Positions 17,986-27,694 of a stretch of 64,000 bases of DNA are shown here, one piece after another. A program made the translations under genes and the position numbers. Under the pieces are notes generated by a model. The model saw nothing but the letters and a program-made list of their open reading frames with translations. It was not told the DNA's origin and did not search any database. The DNA comes from Cellvibrio sp. UBA7671 (GTDB taxonomy: Bacteria; Pseudomonadota; Gammaproteobacteria; Pseudomonadales; Cellvibrionaceae). The stretch covers positions 310,001 to 374,000 of the forward strand of contig DLHJ01000019.1 of assembly GCA_002483145.1 (NCBI GenBank). Direction: 5' to 3'. Positions within the stretch are counted from its first letter, which is position 1, and every line of letters begins with the position of its first letter.

Positions 17986-19277
17986 GGGTTACCTCGGTAG
18001 TTGGGAGTGGGAAGTGGCAGCGAAGTGGCATAGCCCGGCACCGATGTGCGGGTGGCCAGGCGCGCCGGGTTTTGCAGCAGACATCCAAGCATGCACCAGA
18101 GTAATGCTGAGGTCTTGAAGGCAAACAGCGAAGAGCCACTGATGGCCAAAATGAGTGAGATATAAAGTGCGATAAAAGCACGAAAGCGGCGGCCGCGTTC
18201 GTCGGGCATCGGCTGCAACCAGATGCTAAACCAGAGTAACAGGCATAGTGGCAGGCCAAAACCGGCAATCAAGTAGGCGTAACCCATGTCGCCGTAAAAG
18301 CGAGGTGTGGTTATGGCGAGCAACAGTTCAACGTCAAATTCCAGCAATGCCCAACCACTCAGGGCAATTCTGCCCATAAAGTTGTCGCCGTATTCGGATG
18401 TGGTTACCCCGACCAGCAGGACAAGCCCAATCGCAATGAAGGGAGCGAGCAAGGCCAGATTGAGTGCCGCACCGTGTAAAAAAACGCGAGTCAGCAGCAT
18501 TAAGGGCACTAGTATGAGCGCGAAACGGGAATCGCACAGGATGATCATCACCACAGCTGAGCTCACAAAAAACACGCCTTTGCGCCAATCGCGTAGATCG
18601 CGGCTCAGCCCCCAGGCAGCAGTGATAGTGGCGAAGTTGCCCAGGGATACCGGCTCCAGAAATACCGATGACACCCTGTGGCTACCCAGCAGGCTTGGCA
18701 ATAGCGTGCGCCCTATACCCTCCGGGCGGGTGCCGTTGAGCTGCAGTTTGCTCTCGCGCACATAATCCGTAATGGGTGCCAGGTTTCCGGTGCTGACGTA
18801 GTAGCTGAAAATATCGAAAAAACGTGTGTAAGTGTCGAGCATCAACAGCTCAAATAACCCCAGGCCAAGCACTACCGTAACAATGCTTACCAATGCGCGA
18901 TCCACCACCTCCGGTCGGCCGAGGTTGCAGCCCAGCCAGAAAAAGCACAGGGGAATGGCAAGGTCGCGGAAGGTTTTGGGATTGAGTTGGCCGCTGGCGA
19001 TGGCCCCTATGCAGAAATAAGCGACCGCTACCAGACCGATAATGATGAGCCCGGGTCGCAGGCGGCGAACTAACATGGGCAGGCAAGCGAGCATTATCAA
19101 CGCCTCAGTCATACCCACAACCGCCACCGATGTGCGCAGACCGAAGGTATTCAGCAGGCACAACACCGCTTGATAGGCCACCGCGGCGAGCAGTATGCCG
19201 GTCACCCACCATTGATCCTGGTTGGCAGCAGTTGTTGCCAACGGGAGCGGATTCGTAAGGTGATGCCCGTTGTTCAT
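17982..19277 (-). CDS. Wzy-like polysaccharide polymerase (GumE-like)
   Basis: 431 residues with about ten to eleven hydrophobic segments and one larger periplasmic loop (around residues 145-215, containing YVRESKLQLNGTRPEGIGRT), the arrangement of O-antigen/exopolysaccharide polymerases. It carries little sequence conservation beyond topology, as usual for Wzy proteins. The only polymerase-like gene in the locus, it is placed between the kinase-like ATPase and the gumH homologue. It should link repeat units in the periplasm. AGGAG overlapping the preceding stop supports ATG 19277. Confidence 0.78.
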   Translation of the reverse strand: MNNGHHLTNPLPLATTAANQDQWWVTGILLAAVAYQAVLCLLNTFGLRTSVAVVGMTEALIMLACLPMLVRRLRPGLIIIGLVAVAYFCIGAIASGQLNPKTFRDLAIPLCFFWLGCNLGRPEVVDRALVSIVTVVLGLGLFELLMLDTYTRFFDIFSYYVSTGNLAPITDYVRESKLQLNGTRPEGIGRTLLPSLLGSHRVSSVFLEPVSLGNFATITAAWGLSRDLRDWRKGVFFVSSAVVMIILCDSRFALILVPLMLLTRVFLHGAALNLALLAPFIAIGLVLLVGVTTSEYGDNFMGRIALSGWALLEFDVELLLAITTPRFYGDMGYAYLIAGFGLPLCLLLWFSIWLQPMPDERGRRFRAFIALYISLILAISGSSLFAFKTSALLWCMLGCLLQNPARLATRTSVPGYATSLPLPTPNYRGNP

Positions 19278-19288
19278 ACAAGCGTCTC

Positions 19289-20221
19289 CTACGTCTGTTT
19301 TACCTGGCCGAGCATGGCGGCGCCCAACAAACGCACACCCAGATCACGCAACCTTTGGCAAATGGCTGCCAGTGCCTGGGAGCGGGTCTGGTGTTGACGT
19401 GCGAGTAACAAGGCAGCGCCAGCCTGCGCAGCGACTATCTGCGCATCGCGGTTGGAATCCATGGGAGTAGTGCTGATTAGGGTGATATCAAACTGCTGCG
19501 TCAATGCCGCAAGCCGCTCTTGGTAACGTTTACCTGAAAGCAGTTCTTGGGGATTGGGCGCGCGCGTGCCAGCGGGCAGTACCCATAGCGAGCGCACCAT
19601 TGCAATATTGATTGGAGCTACCGCCGTGCGGCTGGCGAGCCAATCAGACAAACCGGGCGTATGCTCTGGCAGATGCAACAAGCGATTGAGTTGGGGTGAA
19701 CGCAGGTTGGTATCGATTAGCAGGGTGCGCAGTCCCAATTGCGCAAAGCAGATCGCAAGATCGGCGGCTGCCAGCGCCGAACCTTCGGCATCTTCGGCAC
19801 TGACCAGCGCCAGCGAACGCTGCGACTGGTTGTTGAAATAGCGCAGCATTAACTCACTGCGCAGACTGCGCAGCGCTTCTGCCTGGGGGCTATCGGGTTG
19901 GAACAGGGCGCTCAGGCGATGGTCGAGCTGGCTCGACTGCGCAGGAGTTTGTGTATAGGCAAATTGCTCGGCGAGTATGGAGTTGATGTCCTCTACCTGC
20001 ACCAGTCCAAGCTTTAATGCTGCCTCGCCAAAGCGCAGCCCTTCCCGTTTTTGCAAGGCGAGGATTAGCGTCAGGTCTTTCTGACCGAGTTTGCCTGCCG
20101 CCACCAGCATAGGTCCCATTTGAGTGGAAGATTGATTGGCGCTAGTGGGGATGCTGCTGGAGTGCAAGGTATGGGCAAGCCGGCCATCGCCATTGAGGAG
20201 CTGTGCTGTGAGATCGTTCAT
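19289..20221 (-). CDS. EpsG-like BY-kinase homologue with degenerate P-loop
   Basis: 310 residues in two parts. Residues ~30-85 (LVAAGKLGQKDLTLILALQ... EDINSILAEQF) resemble the N-terminal domain of type II secretion/EpsG-type ATPases. Residues ~105-305 resemble CpsD/BY-kinases (SLRSELMLRYF, LLIDTNLRSPQL as Walker A', GLSDWLA, LPAGTRAPNPQELL). In the Walker A position the protein reads SAEDAEGSALAAADLA: the lysine and the Ser/Thr of GK[ST] are missing. There is also no C-terminal tyrosine cluster. It is therefore probably a non-catalytic partner of the adjacent GumC/Wzz protein. The ATG overlaps the Wzz stop. Confidence 0.78.
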   Translation of the reverse strand: MNDLTAQLLNGDGRLAHTLHSSSIPTSANQSSTQMGPMLVAAGKLGQKDLTLILALQKREGLRFGEAALKLGLVQVEDINSILAEQFAYTQTPAQSSQLDHRLSALFQPDSPQAEALRSLRSELMLRYFNNQSQRSLALVSAEDAEGSALAAADLAICFAQLGLRTLLIDTNLRSPQLNRLLHLPEHTPGLSDWLASRTAVAPINIAMVRSLWVLPAGTRAPNPQELLSGKRYQERLAALTQQFDITLISTTPMDSNRDAQIVAAQAGAALLLARQHQTRSQALAAICQRLRDLGVRLLGAAMLGQVKQT

Positions 20222-21636
20222 ATCTTGGCCTCCTTCAATACAGCAGAGCCTCTGCGGGGTCGGTAGTTAGCACGGTTGTAGGTTGCAGGGATGTGTGCGA
20301 GTAGCACCAGTCCCAGCCCTTGCTCAAGGTCAAGTGGATGGCGGATTCGTGGATCAAACCATTCCCAACCCAGTGCAATTGCAGTGCCTAATAACAGCCC
20401 GGCTACGCACGCCAAAACCAGCGTTATGGCCGGTTTGGGGGAGGTTGGGCGCGCTGGAGGTGTAGCGCTATTGAGTACCGCAACATCGGTAGTGGCGATC
20501 TGGCTTTCCAGGCGCGACTGCGCGCTGCGCGCCAGTGCTGCGTCATAGGCGGCCTGGGCATTATCGGCCTCCTGTTTGAGCAGGGTGAGTTCGTTGCGGT
20601 TGCGGCTGAGTTGTAACACCAATTCTTTCTGACGCGCCAACTCGATTTTGAGCTGCTCTTCACGCGCTTGTGACAATTCCACCGAGGACTGCAAGCTGCC
20701 GCTGATTAGCTCCAGCATAAGATCCATTTGCTTTTTCAGTGTGTCTACTTCACTCAGTGCCTGCTTGTATTGCGGGTGGTTTTCCCCTACCTGGCGCGCC
20801 ACTTCAATCAAGCGCGCTTGCGCTTGCGCCAAAGTAGCCGCCAGATTTTGTACTTGTGGGTTATCCAGCCCACGGGTATCTAATTGGCCTTTTTTGGGAT
20901 TGGCCGCGGTGTTGGCAATCTGGTCGCTGCGGCTTTGGGAGTTCAAACGCTCGTTTTGCACTGCAATCAGCATGGACGACAAGTCAGCTAGCTTGGCTGA
21001 CTCCAAATCCAGCCGATCCGAAGAGGCGAGGATGTTGTGCTCCTCCTGATAGGTGGAAAGCAGGTTTTGTTTCTCGATCAATTCATTGCGTAGCCCGGTC
21101 AGTTGTTGGTTGTACCACTGGCTAGTCTGTTTGGCGGGCTCAATGCGCAATTCCAGGTTGGTGATCATATAGGCCTGCGCAAAGGCATTGGCGAGCTGCG
21201 CAGCCAGCGCCGGATCTTGCGCCTTGAAGCTGATGGTCAATACGCTGCTATCGCGCTTGGGGGTGACGCCCAGACCCTGCGCGAGAAAGCTAAGTATAAG
21301 ACGTTGGTCGCGGATGGCATCGCCGGTGAGTTTGACTGCTTTGAGCATCGCCGGGTGGCTGGTTAACCGCAGGTCGGTGATGACTTTTATAGCAACATTG
21401 CGGCTGCGGATGATATCGGTCTGTGTTGCCAGATAGCCGCCAGTGATACGTCCGGGTTGGGCTTGGCCACTAATAGGATCTAGCCCCCGGCTGTCAATTA
21501 GCAGGTCGGTCGCGGCGGTGTAGGATTTGGGGGTGAGTAAGATCAGCAGCAGGGCAGCAGCTAGAGCTGCAATAGTGGTGGCGATAATTGCCCATCGGCG
21601 TGCACGCAAAATACCGATCAGAGTAGTAGGGTTCAT
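20218..21636 (-). CDS. Chain-length determinant / polysaccharide co-polymerase (GumC/EpsF-like)
   Basis: 472 residues. Wzz architecture: first membrane helix at ~residues 15-33, a periplasmic Wzz domain (YTAATDLLIDSRGLDP), a long coiled-coil (about 175-400) rich in Gln, Ala and Leu, and a second helix near residue 425 (ITLVLACVAGLLLGTAIAL) preceded by PPARPTSPKP. It controls polymer length and links the Wzy polymerase to the outer-membrane exporter. No kinase domain is fused; the next gene encodes the separate, P-loop-deficient homologue. GGGAG precedes ATG 21636. Confidence 0.88.
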   Translation of the reverse strand: MNPTTLIGILRARRWAIIATTIAALAAALLLILLTPKSYTAATDLLIDSRGLDPISGQAQPGRITGGYLATQTDIIRSRNVAIKVITDLRLTSHPAMLKAVKLTGDAIRDQRLILSFLAQGLGVTPKRDSSVLTISFKAQDPALAAQLANAFAQAYMITNLELRIEPAKQTSQWYNQQLTGLRNELIEKQNLLSTYQEEHNILASSDRLDLESAKLADLSSMLIAVQNERLNSQSRSDQIANTAANPKKGQLDTRGLDNPQVQNLAATLAQAQARLIEVARQVGENHPQYKQALSEVDTLKKQMDLMLELISGSLQSSVELSQAREEQLKIELARQKELVLQLSRNRNELTLLKQEADNAQAAYDAALARSAQSRLESQIATTDVAVLNSATPPARPTSPKPAITLVLACVAGLLLGTAIALGWEWFDPRIRHPLDLEQGLGLVLLAHIPATYNRANYRPRRGSAVLKEAKI

Positions 21637-21648
21637 ATATTGCTCCCG

Positions 21649-22485
21649 TTAAAAGAGGCTTTCCTTAATCACCAGGACATCGCCATCCAATACCCGGTCA
21701 TCGGGCTTGGCACGTAACTCCTGAACCGATCCATCTGCCCGCTGGCGGAACACTTTCACACTGCTCTCGCTGGCGCGCGCTGTTGGACCACCCCCGGCGC
21801 TAAGTGCCTGACGCACATTGAGTGGGCGGTCGAGGCTGTACATGCCCGGGGTATGGACTTCGCCGTTCAAATAAAATCGCCCGGCGTTGGGCACATAGAG
21901 TGTATCGCCATCCTTCAGCCACACCGTTGGCGATGGATCTGCTGCCTGATTTAGCAATTGCTGTAAATCATATTCCGTTCGCTCCTGACGGCCATCCGGG
22001 GCCATGCGCATCAGCACTAGCCGCTCACTGCCATTGGCAGCTATGCCACCCGCCCAGGCCAGCGCCTGGGTCAGGCTGGTTGGTCCTTCCAATACCAGCT
22101 TCCCTGGGTTATTGACCTTGCCGAGAATCGCGACTACCTGGCTGCGGTATTTGGTTACCAAGAGATTTACCTGGGCATTTTTAAGGACGTTGTCTTGCTC
22201 GTAGCGATTGGCGATCAGGGCAGCGGCAGCTGTGCTGGTTTTGCCCGCAATGGGCAAATTGCCCAGTAGGGGTACCATCACCATGCCATCAGCGCTGACC
22301 TGAGTTTCCGCAGTCAGATCCGGCTGCCCGTACACGCTGATACGAAGTTCATCGCCGGCGCCAATTAAATAGCTGGCATTGCTGGCTGTTTGCGCATGCA
22401 CTTGTACTAGCGCCCCCAGCATGACCAAGCCTAGCGTCCATCGGTAAAATTGTCGGTAGCACTGCCCGCACCACTGGAAAACCAT
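21649..22485 (-). CDS. Outer-membrane polysaccharide export protein (GumB/Wza/EpsE-like)
   Basis: 278 residues with an N-terminal signal (LGLVMLGALVQVHAQ). No lipobox cysteine is present, so it may not be lipidated like Wza. The polysaccharide export domain begins YLIGAGDELRISVYGQPDL and is followed by SLBB-type repeats (VAILGKVNNPGKLVLEG and FYLNGEVHTPGMYSL). It should form the export channel across periplasm and outer membrane together with the GumC-like protein. It is the first gene of the minus-strand operon. A short leader before ATG 22485 carries AAGGAC as a modest ribosome binding site. Confidence 0.9.
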   Translation of the reverse strand: MVFQWCGQCYRQFYRWTLGLVMLGALVQVHAQTASNASYLIGAGDELRISVYGQPDLTAETQVSADGMVMVPLLGNLPIAGKTSTAAAALIANRYEQDNVLKNAQVNLLVTKYRSQVVAILGKVNNPGKLVLEGPTSLTQALAWAGGIAANGSERLVLMRMAPDGRQERTEYDLQQLLNQAADPSPTVWLKDGDTLYVPNAGRFYLNGEVHTPGMYSLDRPLNVRQALSAGGGPTARASESSVKVFRQRADGSVQELRAKPDDRVLDGDVLVIKESLF

Positions 22486-22910
22486 ATGCTGTCCTTAAAA
22501 AGCCTGAATCGGTTCGGGGCGAACCCGCGAGCCGGTGTGTGAATAGTCATCAGCTTGAGCTGTGCAAAAGCGAGGCCTATCCGGCGGAATGGCGCTAAAA
22601 AAAAGTAAAAATGCGCTACAGCGCAGATTCCACGCGGGATTTGGCGTGAAAATAGGGTGGGAAATCGGAGAAAAACTCTATCAAGTATCCATTAATGCCC
22701 TTTTTTGGTGCCATAGTGGTATTCAACGGTAGGTGTTTGAGGAGCATTCCATAGGCGACCGTCGTCATGAATGTAATTGCTACACTGCATGAGTTTTTTG
22801 CGTGGCAGCTTTTTGGGCGCCTGGTGTACAATGCGCGCCTAAATTTCCCTCCTTCCCATCCATACCCTCGGCCAGCTTTTTTGGTCCGCAGGTCAACTCA
22901 GGACTTATCT
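22486..22910. other. 425-base divergent regulatory interval, gumB-like gene / glyA
   Basis: No gene supported. It should hold the promoters of the minus-strand exopolysaccharide operon and of glyA. A short perfect hairpin GGTTCG ggg CGAACC lies at about 22511-22525. TACAAT at 22827-22832 is a plausible -10 for glyA with no good -35. The open frame can be read from 22767, but glyA homology starts only at 22911. Confidence 0.55.
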
Positions 22911-24176
22911 ATGTTTGATAAAAACCAAACTATTGCTTCTTTTGATCCCGAAATCTGGGCTTCCATCCAGAATGAAGGCAAGCGCCAGGAAGAGCATATC
23001 GAGTTGATTGCCTCGGAAAACTACACCAGCCCTATGGTGATAGCAGCCCAAGGCACCAAGCTGACCAATAAGTACGCCGAAGGCTATCCGGGTAAGCGTT
23101 ACTACGGTGGTTGCGAATATGTAGATGTCACCGAAGCCTTGGCGATTTCGCGCGCGAAAGAGTTGTTCGGTGCCGATTATGCCAACGTACAACCGCATTC
23201 GGGTTCACAAGCGAACAACGCCGTTTACGCTGCACTCTGCGCACCGGGCGATACCGTGCTGGGCATGAGCCTGGCACACGGTGGTCATCTGACTCACGGT
23301 GCCAAAGTGAACTTCTCTGGTAAAATTTACAATGCTGTGCAATATGGTCTAAATCCTGAGACTGGCCTGGTTGATTACGATGAAGTTGAGCGTCTGGCGA
23401 TTGAGCACAAACCCAAAATGATCGTTGCCGGTTTTTCAGCCTACTCACAAGTATTGGATTGGCAGCGTTTCCGCGATATCGCCGATAAAGTAGGTGCTTA
23501 TTTGTTTGTTGATATGGCGCATGTTGCCGGTCTGGTAGCCGCTGGTGTTTACCCTAACCCGGTACAAATTGCCGATGTAACTACTTCTACCACCCACAAA
23601 ACCCTGCGCGGTCCACGTGGCGGTATCATCCTTGCCAAAGCCAACGAAGAGATTGAGAAAAAGCTCAACTCAGCAGTATTCCCCGGTGGCCAGGGCGGTC
23701 CTTTGATGCATGTGATTGCCGCTAAAGCCGTCAGCTTTAAAGAAGCCATGACTCCTGAATACAAGGCTTACCAAAAGCAAGTAGTGGTGAATGCCAAGGC
23801 AATGGCCAAGACTTTCTTGTCGCGCGGAATCAAAATTGTGTCTGGCGGTACTGAAAACCACCTGATGCTGGTTGACCTGATAGGCAAATCCTACAGCGGT
23901 AAAGATGCGGATGAAGCCTTGGGTAAAGCACACATCACCGTGAACAAAAACGCGGTACCTAACGACCCTCGCTCGCCTTTCGTAACCTCTGGTATTCGCG
24001 TAGGTACTCCTGCGGTTACCACTCGAGGCTTCAAAGAAGCAGAGTGTGTGCAGTTGACCAATTGGATCTGCGATATTTTTGATGCGCTGGAAGCAGGTAA
24101 CGCCGATGCGGTTATCGCCAGTGTTAAAGCGAAAGTGTCTGATCTGTGCAAGAAATTCCCTGTTTACGCAGAGTAA
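22911..24176 (+). CDS. glyA: Serine hydroxymethyltransferase
   Basis: 421 residues from ATG 22911 ([16 protein letters not shown]), the usual length; upstream in-frame codons are not family-like. Converts serine and tetrahydrofolate to glycine and 5,10-methylene-THF. Visible motifs: [36 protein letters not shown], and the PLP lysine in [16 protein letters not shown]. Pyridoxal-phosphate-dependent, cytoplasmic. In relatives glyA often sits just before nrdR-ribD; here about 6 kb of accessory genes separate them. A strong terminator follows. Confidence 0.98.
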   Translation: MFDKNQTIASFDPEIWASIQNEGKRQEEHIELIASENYTSPMVIAAQGTKLTNKYAEGYPGKRYYGGCEYVDVTEALAISRAKELFGADYANVQPHSGSQANNAVYAALCAPGDTVLGMSLAHGGHLTHGAKVNFSGKIYNAVQYGLNPETGLVDYDEVERLAIEHKPKMIVAGFSAYSQVLDWQRFRDIADKVGAYLFVDMAHVAGLVAAGVYPNPVQIADVTTSTTHKTLRGPRGGIILAKANEEIEKKLNSAVFPGGQGGPLMHVIAAKAVSFKEAMTPEYKAYQKQVVVNAKAMAKTFLSRGIKIVSGGTENHLMLVDLIGKSYSGKDADEALGKAHITVNKNAVPNDPRSPFVTSGIRVGTPAVTTRGFKEAECVQLTNWICDIFDALEAGNADAVIASVKAKVSDLCKKFPVYAE

Positions 24177-24227
24177 TAACCGGCTAAATAAAGCTCCAAG
24201 GTGTGACTTTGGGGTGTTTTTCAGATA

Positions 24228-24261
24228 ACAAAAAGGCAGCCCAAGTGGCTGCCTTTTTGTT
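24228..24261. terminator. Rho-independent terminator of glyA
   Basis: Stem AAAAAGGCAGCC / GGCTGCCTTTTT with a 5-base loop CAAGT. The flanking A and T runs make it usable on both strands, so it can also end the convergent collagen-like gene, though it lies beyond that gene's stop by about 40 bases. Confidence 0.9.
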
Positions 24262-24302
24262 TCTGGTGATAATCCTTACCCCAGCATCAATAGCGTTTTC
24301 GA

Positions 24303-25105
<803 letters not shown>

Positions 25106-25819
25106 ATGGCGCTTTCTTCCTCGGTCAATATCAAGCGATTTTATCTGGCAGTGAGCGCCATTTTGATTGCCGCCTTGGTGTATCAAATCACACGGGAAGA
25201 AACCTTGCTGAAACCAGACCAGCGCTTACAACTGGCACTCGATGAGCAGTCGCCGTTGACTACTGATCCTGCTGTCAATCCGGTGTTAGCCAAGGCGAAT
25301 AGCAAACTGGCTCGTGCACAGCAGGCGTTGAATCCGGCCGCAGCGAAGCCAGTCCCCCCGGTTGAGCTGGCAAAGGCGAATGAAACCACTGCAGTAGTGC
25401 CCGACGCTTGGCGCGCGGCAGATGCAAACGCTGCTACCCCGGTAATGCCCCTGCCAAGTGGAGTTTCGGTCTATGAACCGGTATCGGTCGATATGGAAAA
25501 TCCGTCCTATCCAGAAGGGGGTCAGCAAACGAGTGTGATATTGCCCGGCGGAGAGCGATTGCAAGTGAATGTGGAATCTGGCGGTACGAATCCTAATGGT
25601 GATTACAGCTGGCGCGGACATCTGGATGGCCATGGCGATGAGTATCCGGTTGTGATGACCTATGGCGGCAACTCGGTCTTTGCCACAGTGACAACCCCCA
25701 AAGGCAGTTACACATTGGAATCCGTTAATGGCAGCGGATGGATTTACAAAAATCCATCCGAGTTTGAATTATCCCATCCAGGCGCTAATGACTTTCTTGA
25801 AATACCGCACGACCATTAG
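25106..25819 (+). CDS. Membrane-anchored protein with M72-protease-prodomain-like region
   Basis: 237 residues from ATG 25106 (TTG 25082 is an alternative; neither has a strong ribosome binding site). One N-terminal membrane helix (FYLAVSAILIAALVYQI) is followed by a low-complexity Ala/Pro/Lys linker (about residues 50-120). The C-terminal ~110-residue domain contains TSVILPGGERLQVNVES, DYSWRGHLDG, YPVVMTYGGNSVFATVTTP and GSYTLESVNGSGWIYKN. That pattern is what I recall from the propeptide region of peptidyl-Asp metalloendopeptidases (M72), whose catalytic domain is encoded by the next gene, 163 bases downstream. Inference: a trans-acting chaperone or inhibitor of that protease. No function is proven. 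Confidence 0.6.
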   Translation: MALSSSVNIKRFYLAVSAILIAALVYQITREETLLKPDQRLQLALDEQSPLTTDPAVNPVLAKANSKLARAQQALNPAAAKPVPPVELAKANETTAVVPDAWRAADANAATPVMPLPSGVSVYEPVSVDMENPSYPEGGQQTSVILPGGERLQVNVESGGTNPNGDYSWRGHLDGHGDEYPVVMTYGGNSVFATVTTPKGSYTLESVNGSGWIYKNPSEFELSHPGANDFLEIPHDH

Positions 25820-25982
25820 TGCTTTTTAAAACATATTTTTCATTGTTTGTAATCAGACGGAGTCGTTATGCACAGTTAATAAAGCAACACGTTGAACTTT
25901 AATGGATACGCGCAAATTTTGGTTTTATATCTGAGTTTGTCAATCACGGAAGGTTTTAAGTAAAGTCAATCGAGAGAATTCT

Positions 25983-27452
25983 ATGAAAAATTTTATTCAA
26001 AATTTTATCCGTGCTTCTGCTATCACATTATTGTCAGCCGCCGCTTTTCCTGCGCTTGCAGCCTCCACCGTAATTGATGTTCTTGTTGTGTATACCAAAG
26101 GCACTGCCAATTTATACGGTGGTGATCCCACCACTCGCATCAATCAAATTTTTCAGGTCACCAATCAAATTTATGCCGACAGCGGCGTGGATTTGGAAAT
26201 TCGCGTTGCCCAAACCTTGCAGGTGGATTACACCGACGACAACAACGCCGAGACCGCGTTGAATAATATTACTTTCAATCAACATACTGCATTTAGTGGT
26301 GTTGCCGCTGCACGCGAACAGGCTAAAGCGGACATGGTTATTTTGTATCGCCCCTATATGAATTCACACGGCAGTTGTGGCATCGCCTGGATAGGTGGCA
26401 GCAATGGTGCCATGAGTGCAGGCCACAAAGCCTACATGTTTGCCCATGTCGCAATAAATTCTTGTGGAGATTTTGTAACGGCGCATGAGCTGGGTCATAA
26501 CATGGGTTTAAAACATTCACGCAAACAAGATGGTGTGGGTGGTGTTTTCCATTATGCATTGGGGTACGGAGTAGCAAATTCATTTACTACAATAATGGCT
26601 TACCAAAGCGAATTTAATGTGGATTACTGGACTGGCAAAGTGTACAAATTTTCCAATCCTGACATTATTTGCAAAAACAATTTGCCCTGTGGCGTGGTTC
26701 GTACCAATACCACCAGTGGGGCAGATGCTCGCCACGCCTTGAGCATTACTGCACCACAAATTGCCAGTTATTATGCGGGCGCTTCGGTATCCAGCGCTGC
26801 ATCTTCTTCACTCAATTCGAGTTCCAGCGTGGCCTTGTCATCCAGCAGATCTTCCAGCTCGGCAAGCAGTGTTAGCAGTGTCGACGCAGCGACATTAAAA
26901 ACCCGGGTGGAAGCAGCACGCACAGCGCACTCTGCAGCAGTGGCTGCGGTAAGCGCAAACAAAGTGGCGATCAGTGCAAAAACTGCAGTAGAGAAAGCGG
27001 CAAAAACAACGCTGACGACGGCCACTAAAAATCTTACCACTGCTACCAAAAATTATGAAAAAGCGGTTGCTACTTACAATGGGTTGGTTGCAAAAGTGAA
27101 TCCATTGGTAACCCAACTAAATACGGCATTCGCTGCTTACAATTCTGCTACTGCTTCGGCCAAAGGATCTAAATTAACCGCCTATAACAATTTGGTGGCT
27201 AAATACAATGCATTGGTTGCGCAAATCAGTGCCGCAGTTACTGCAGCCAATACTGCATTTCAGCAAATAGCTCCTGCTACAACAGCGGCCAATGCAGCGA
27301 CCAATGCTTACAACGTCGCTGTTGCAGCAACTACAGCGGAAAAAGCCAAAACTGCCGGGCTGACTGCAACAGTGACCAGCGCATTAGCGACGTTAAAAAC
27401 CTTGGAAAGCGAGTACAAGGCCGCGTTGAAAGCCTGTAAATGTACGGTGTAG
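25983..27452 (+). CDS. Secreted M72-type (peptidyl-Asp) metalloendopeptidase with C-terminal coiled coil
   Basis: 489 residues. Signal peptide ending ALA near residue 26; the mature protein starts at once with the catalytic domain (VIDVLVVYTKGTANLYGG), with no prodomain. Zinc site HELGHNMGLKH at residues 168-178 (HExxHxxGxxH) and Met-turn TIMAY near 202 define the metzincin/reprolysin-like fold; the surrounding sequence matches M72. From about 265 to 303 comes a polyserine linker of the kind common in Cellvibrio secreted enzymes. The last ~185 residues are an Ala/Thr/Lys-rich helical region predicted by eye to be coiled coil, ending CKCTV. Likely extracellular protein degradation. Followed by a strong terminator. 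Confidence 0.87.
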   Translation: MKNFIQNFIRASAITLLSAAAFPALAASTVIDVLVVYTKGTANLYGGDPTTRINQIFQVTNQIYADSGVDLEIRVAQTLQVDYTDDNNAETALNNITFNQHTAFSGVAAAREQAKADMVILYRPYMNSHGSCGIAWIGGSNGAMSAGHKAYMFAHVAINSCGDFVTAHELGHNMGLKHSRKQDGVGGVFHYALGYGVANSFTTIMAYQSEFNVDYWTGKVYKFSNPDIICKNNLPCGVVRTNTTSGADARHALSITAPQIASYYAGASVSSAASSSLNSSSSVALSSSRSSSSASSVSSVDAATLKTRVEAARTAHSAAVAAVSANKVAISAKTAVEKAAKTTLTTATKNLTTATKNYEKAVATYNGLVAKVNPLVTQLNTAFAAYNSATASAKGSKLTAYNNLVAKYNALVAQISAAVTAANTAFQQIAPATTAANAATNAYNVAVAATTAEKAKTAGLTATVTSALATLKTLESEYKAALKACKCTV

Positions 27453-27513
27453 TTCTTCTGCGTTTATCGCACATCACCTGATTTTTTGTTCGTTGTTTTA
27501 GTGGTCTGTCTTC

Positions 27514-27536
27514 ACCCGGCTTCGGTCGGGTTTTTT
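27514..27536 (+). terminator. Rho-independent terminator of the M72 protease gene
   Basis: Seven-pair stem ACCCGGC / GTCGGGT (one G-T pair) closed by a TTCG tetraloop and followed by six T, 60 bases after the stop codon. Confidence 0.92.
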
Positions 27537-27694
27537 GTTTTTGCAGAAAGGTAAAACTCCGTAAAGCCCTTCTATTTAACCAACGCCTGGCCTAAGATCC
27601 CCGCACAACCATAATCAGTGATCACAACAGAATTACACATAGCAGACCTGACATAACAATAAATTCCCTGGACTTTTACGCAGGAGTTATCTGG

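Noticed and set aside
22505-22590. Plus-strand sequence with GGGGCGAACC and GTGCAAAAGCGAGGCCTA, slightly like a c-di-GMP-I (GEMM) riboswitch, in the exopolysaccharide/glyA interval
   Set aside because: The pieces do not line up with the required P1 pairing and conserved spacing, and it points toward glyA, over 300 bases away. The part around GGTTCG/CGAACC is explained by a simple hairpin. A covariance-model scan would decide.
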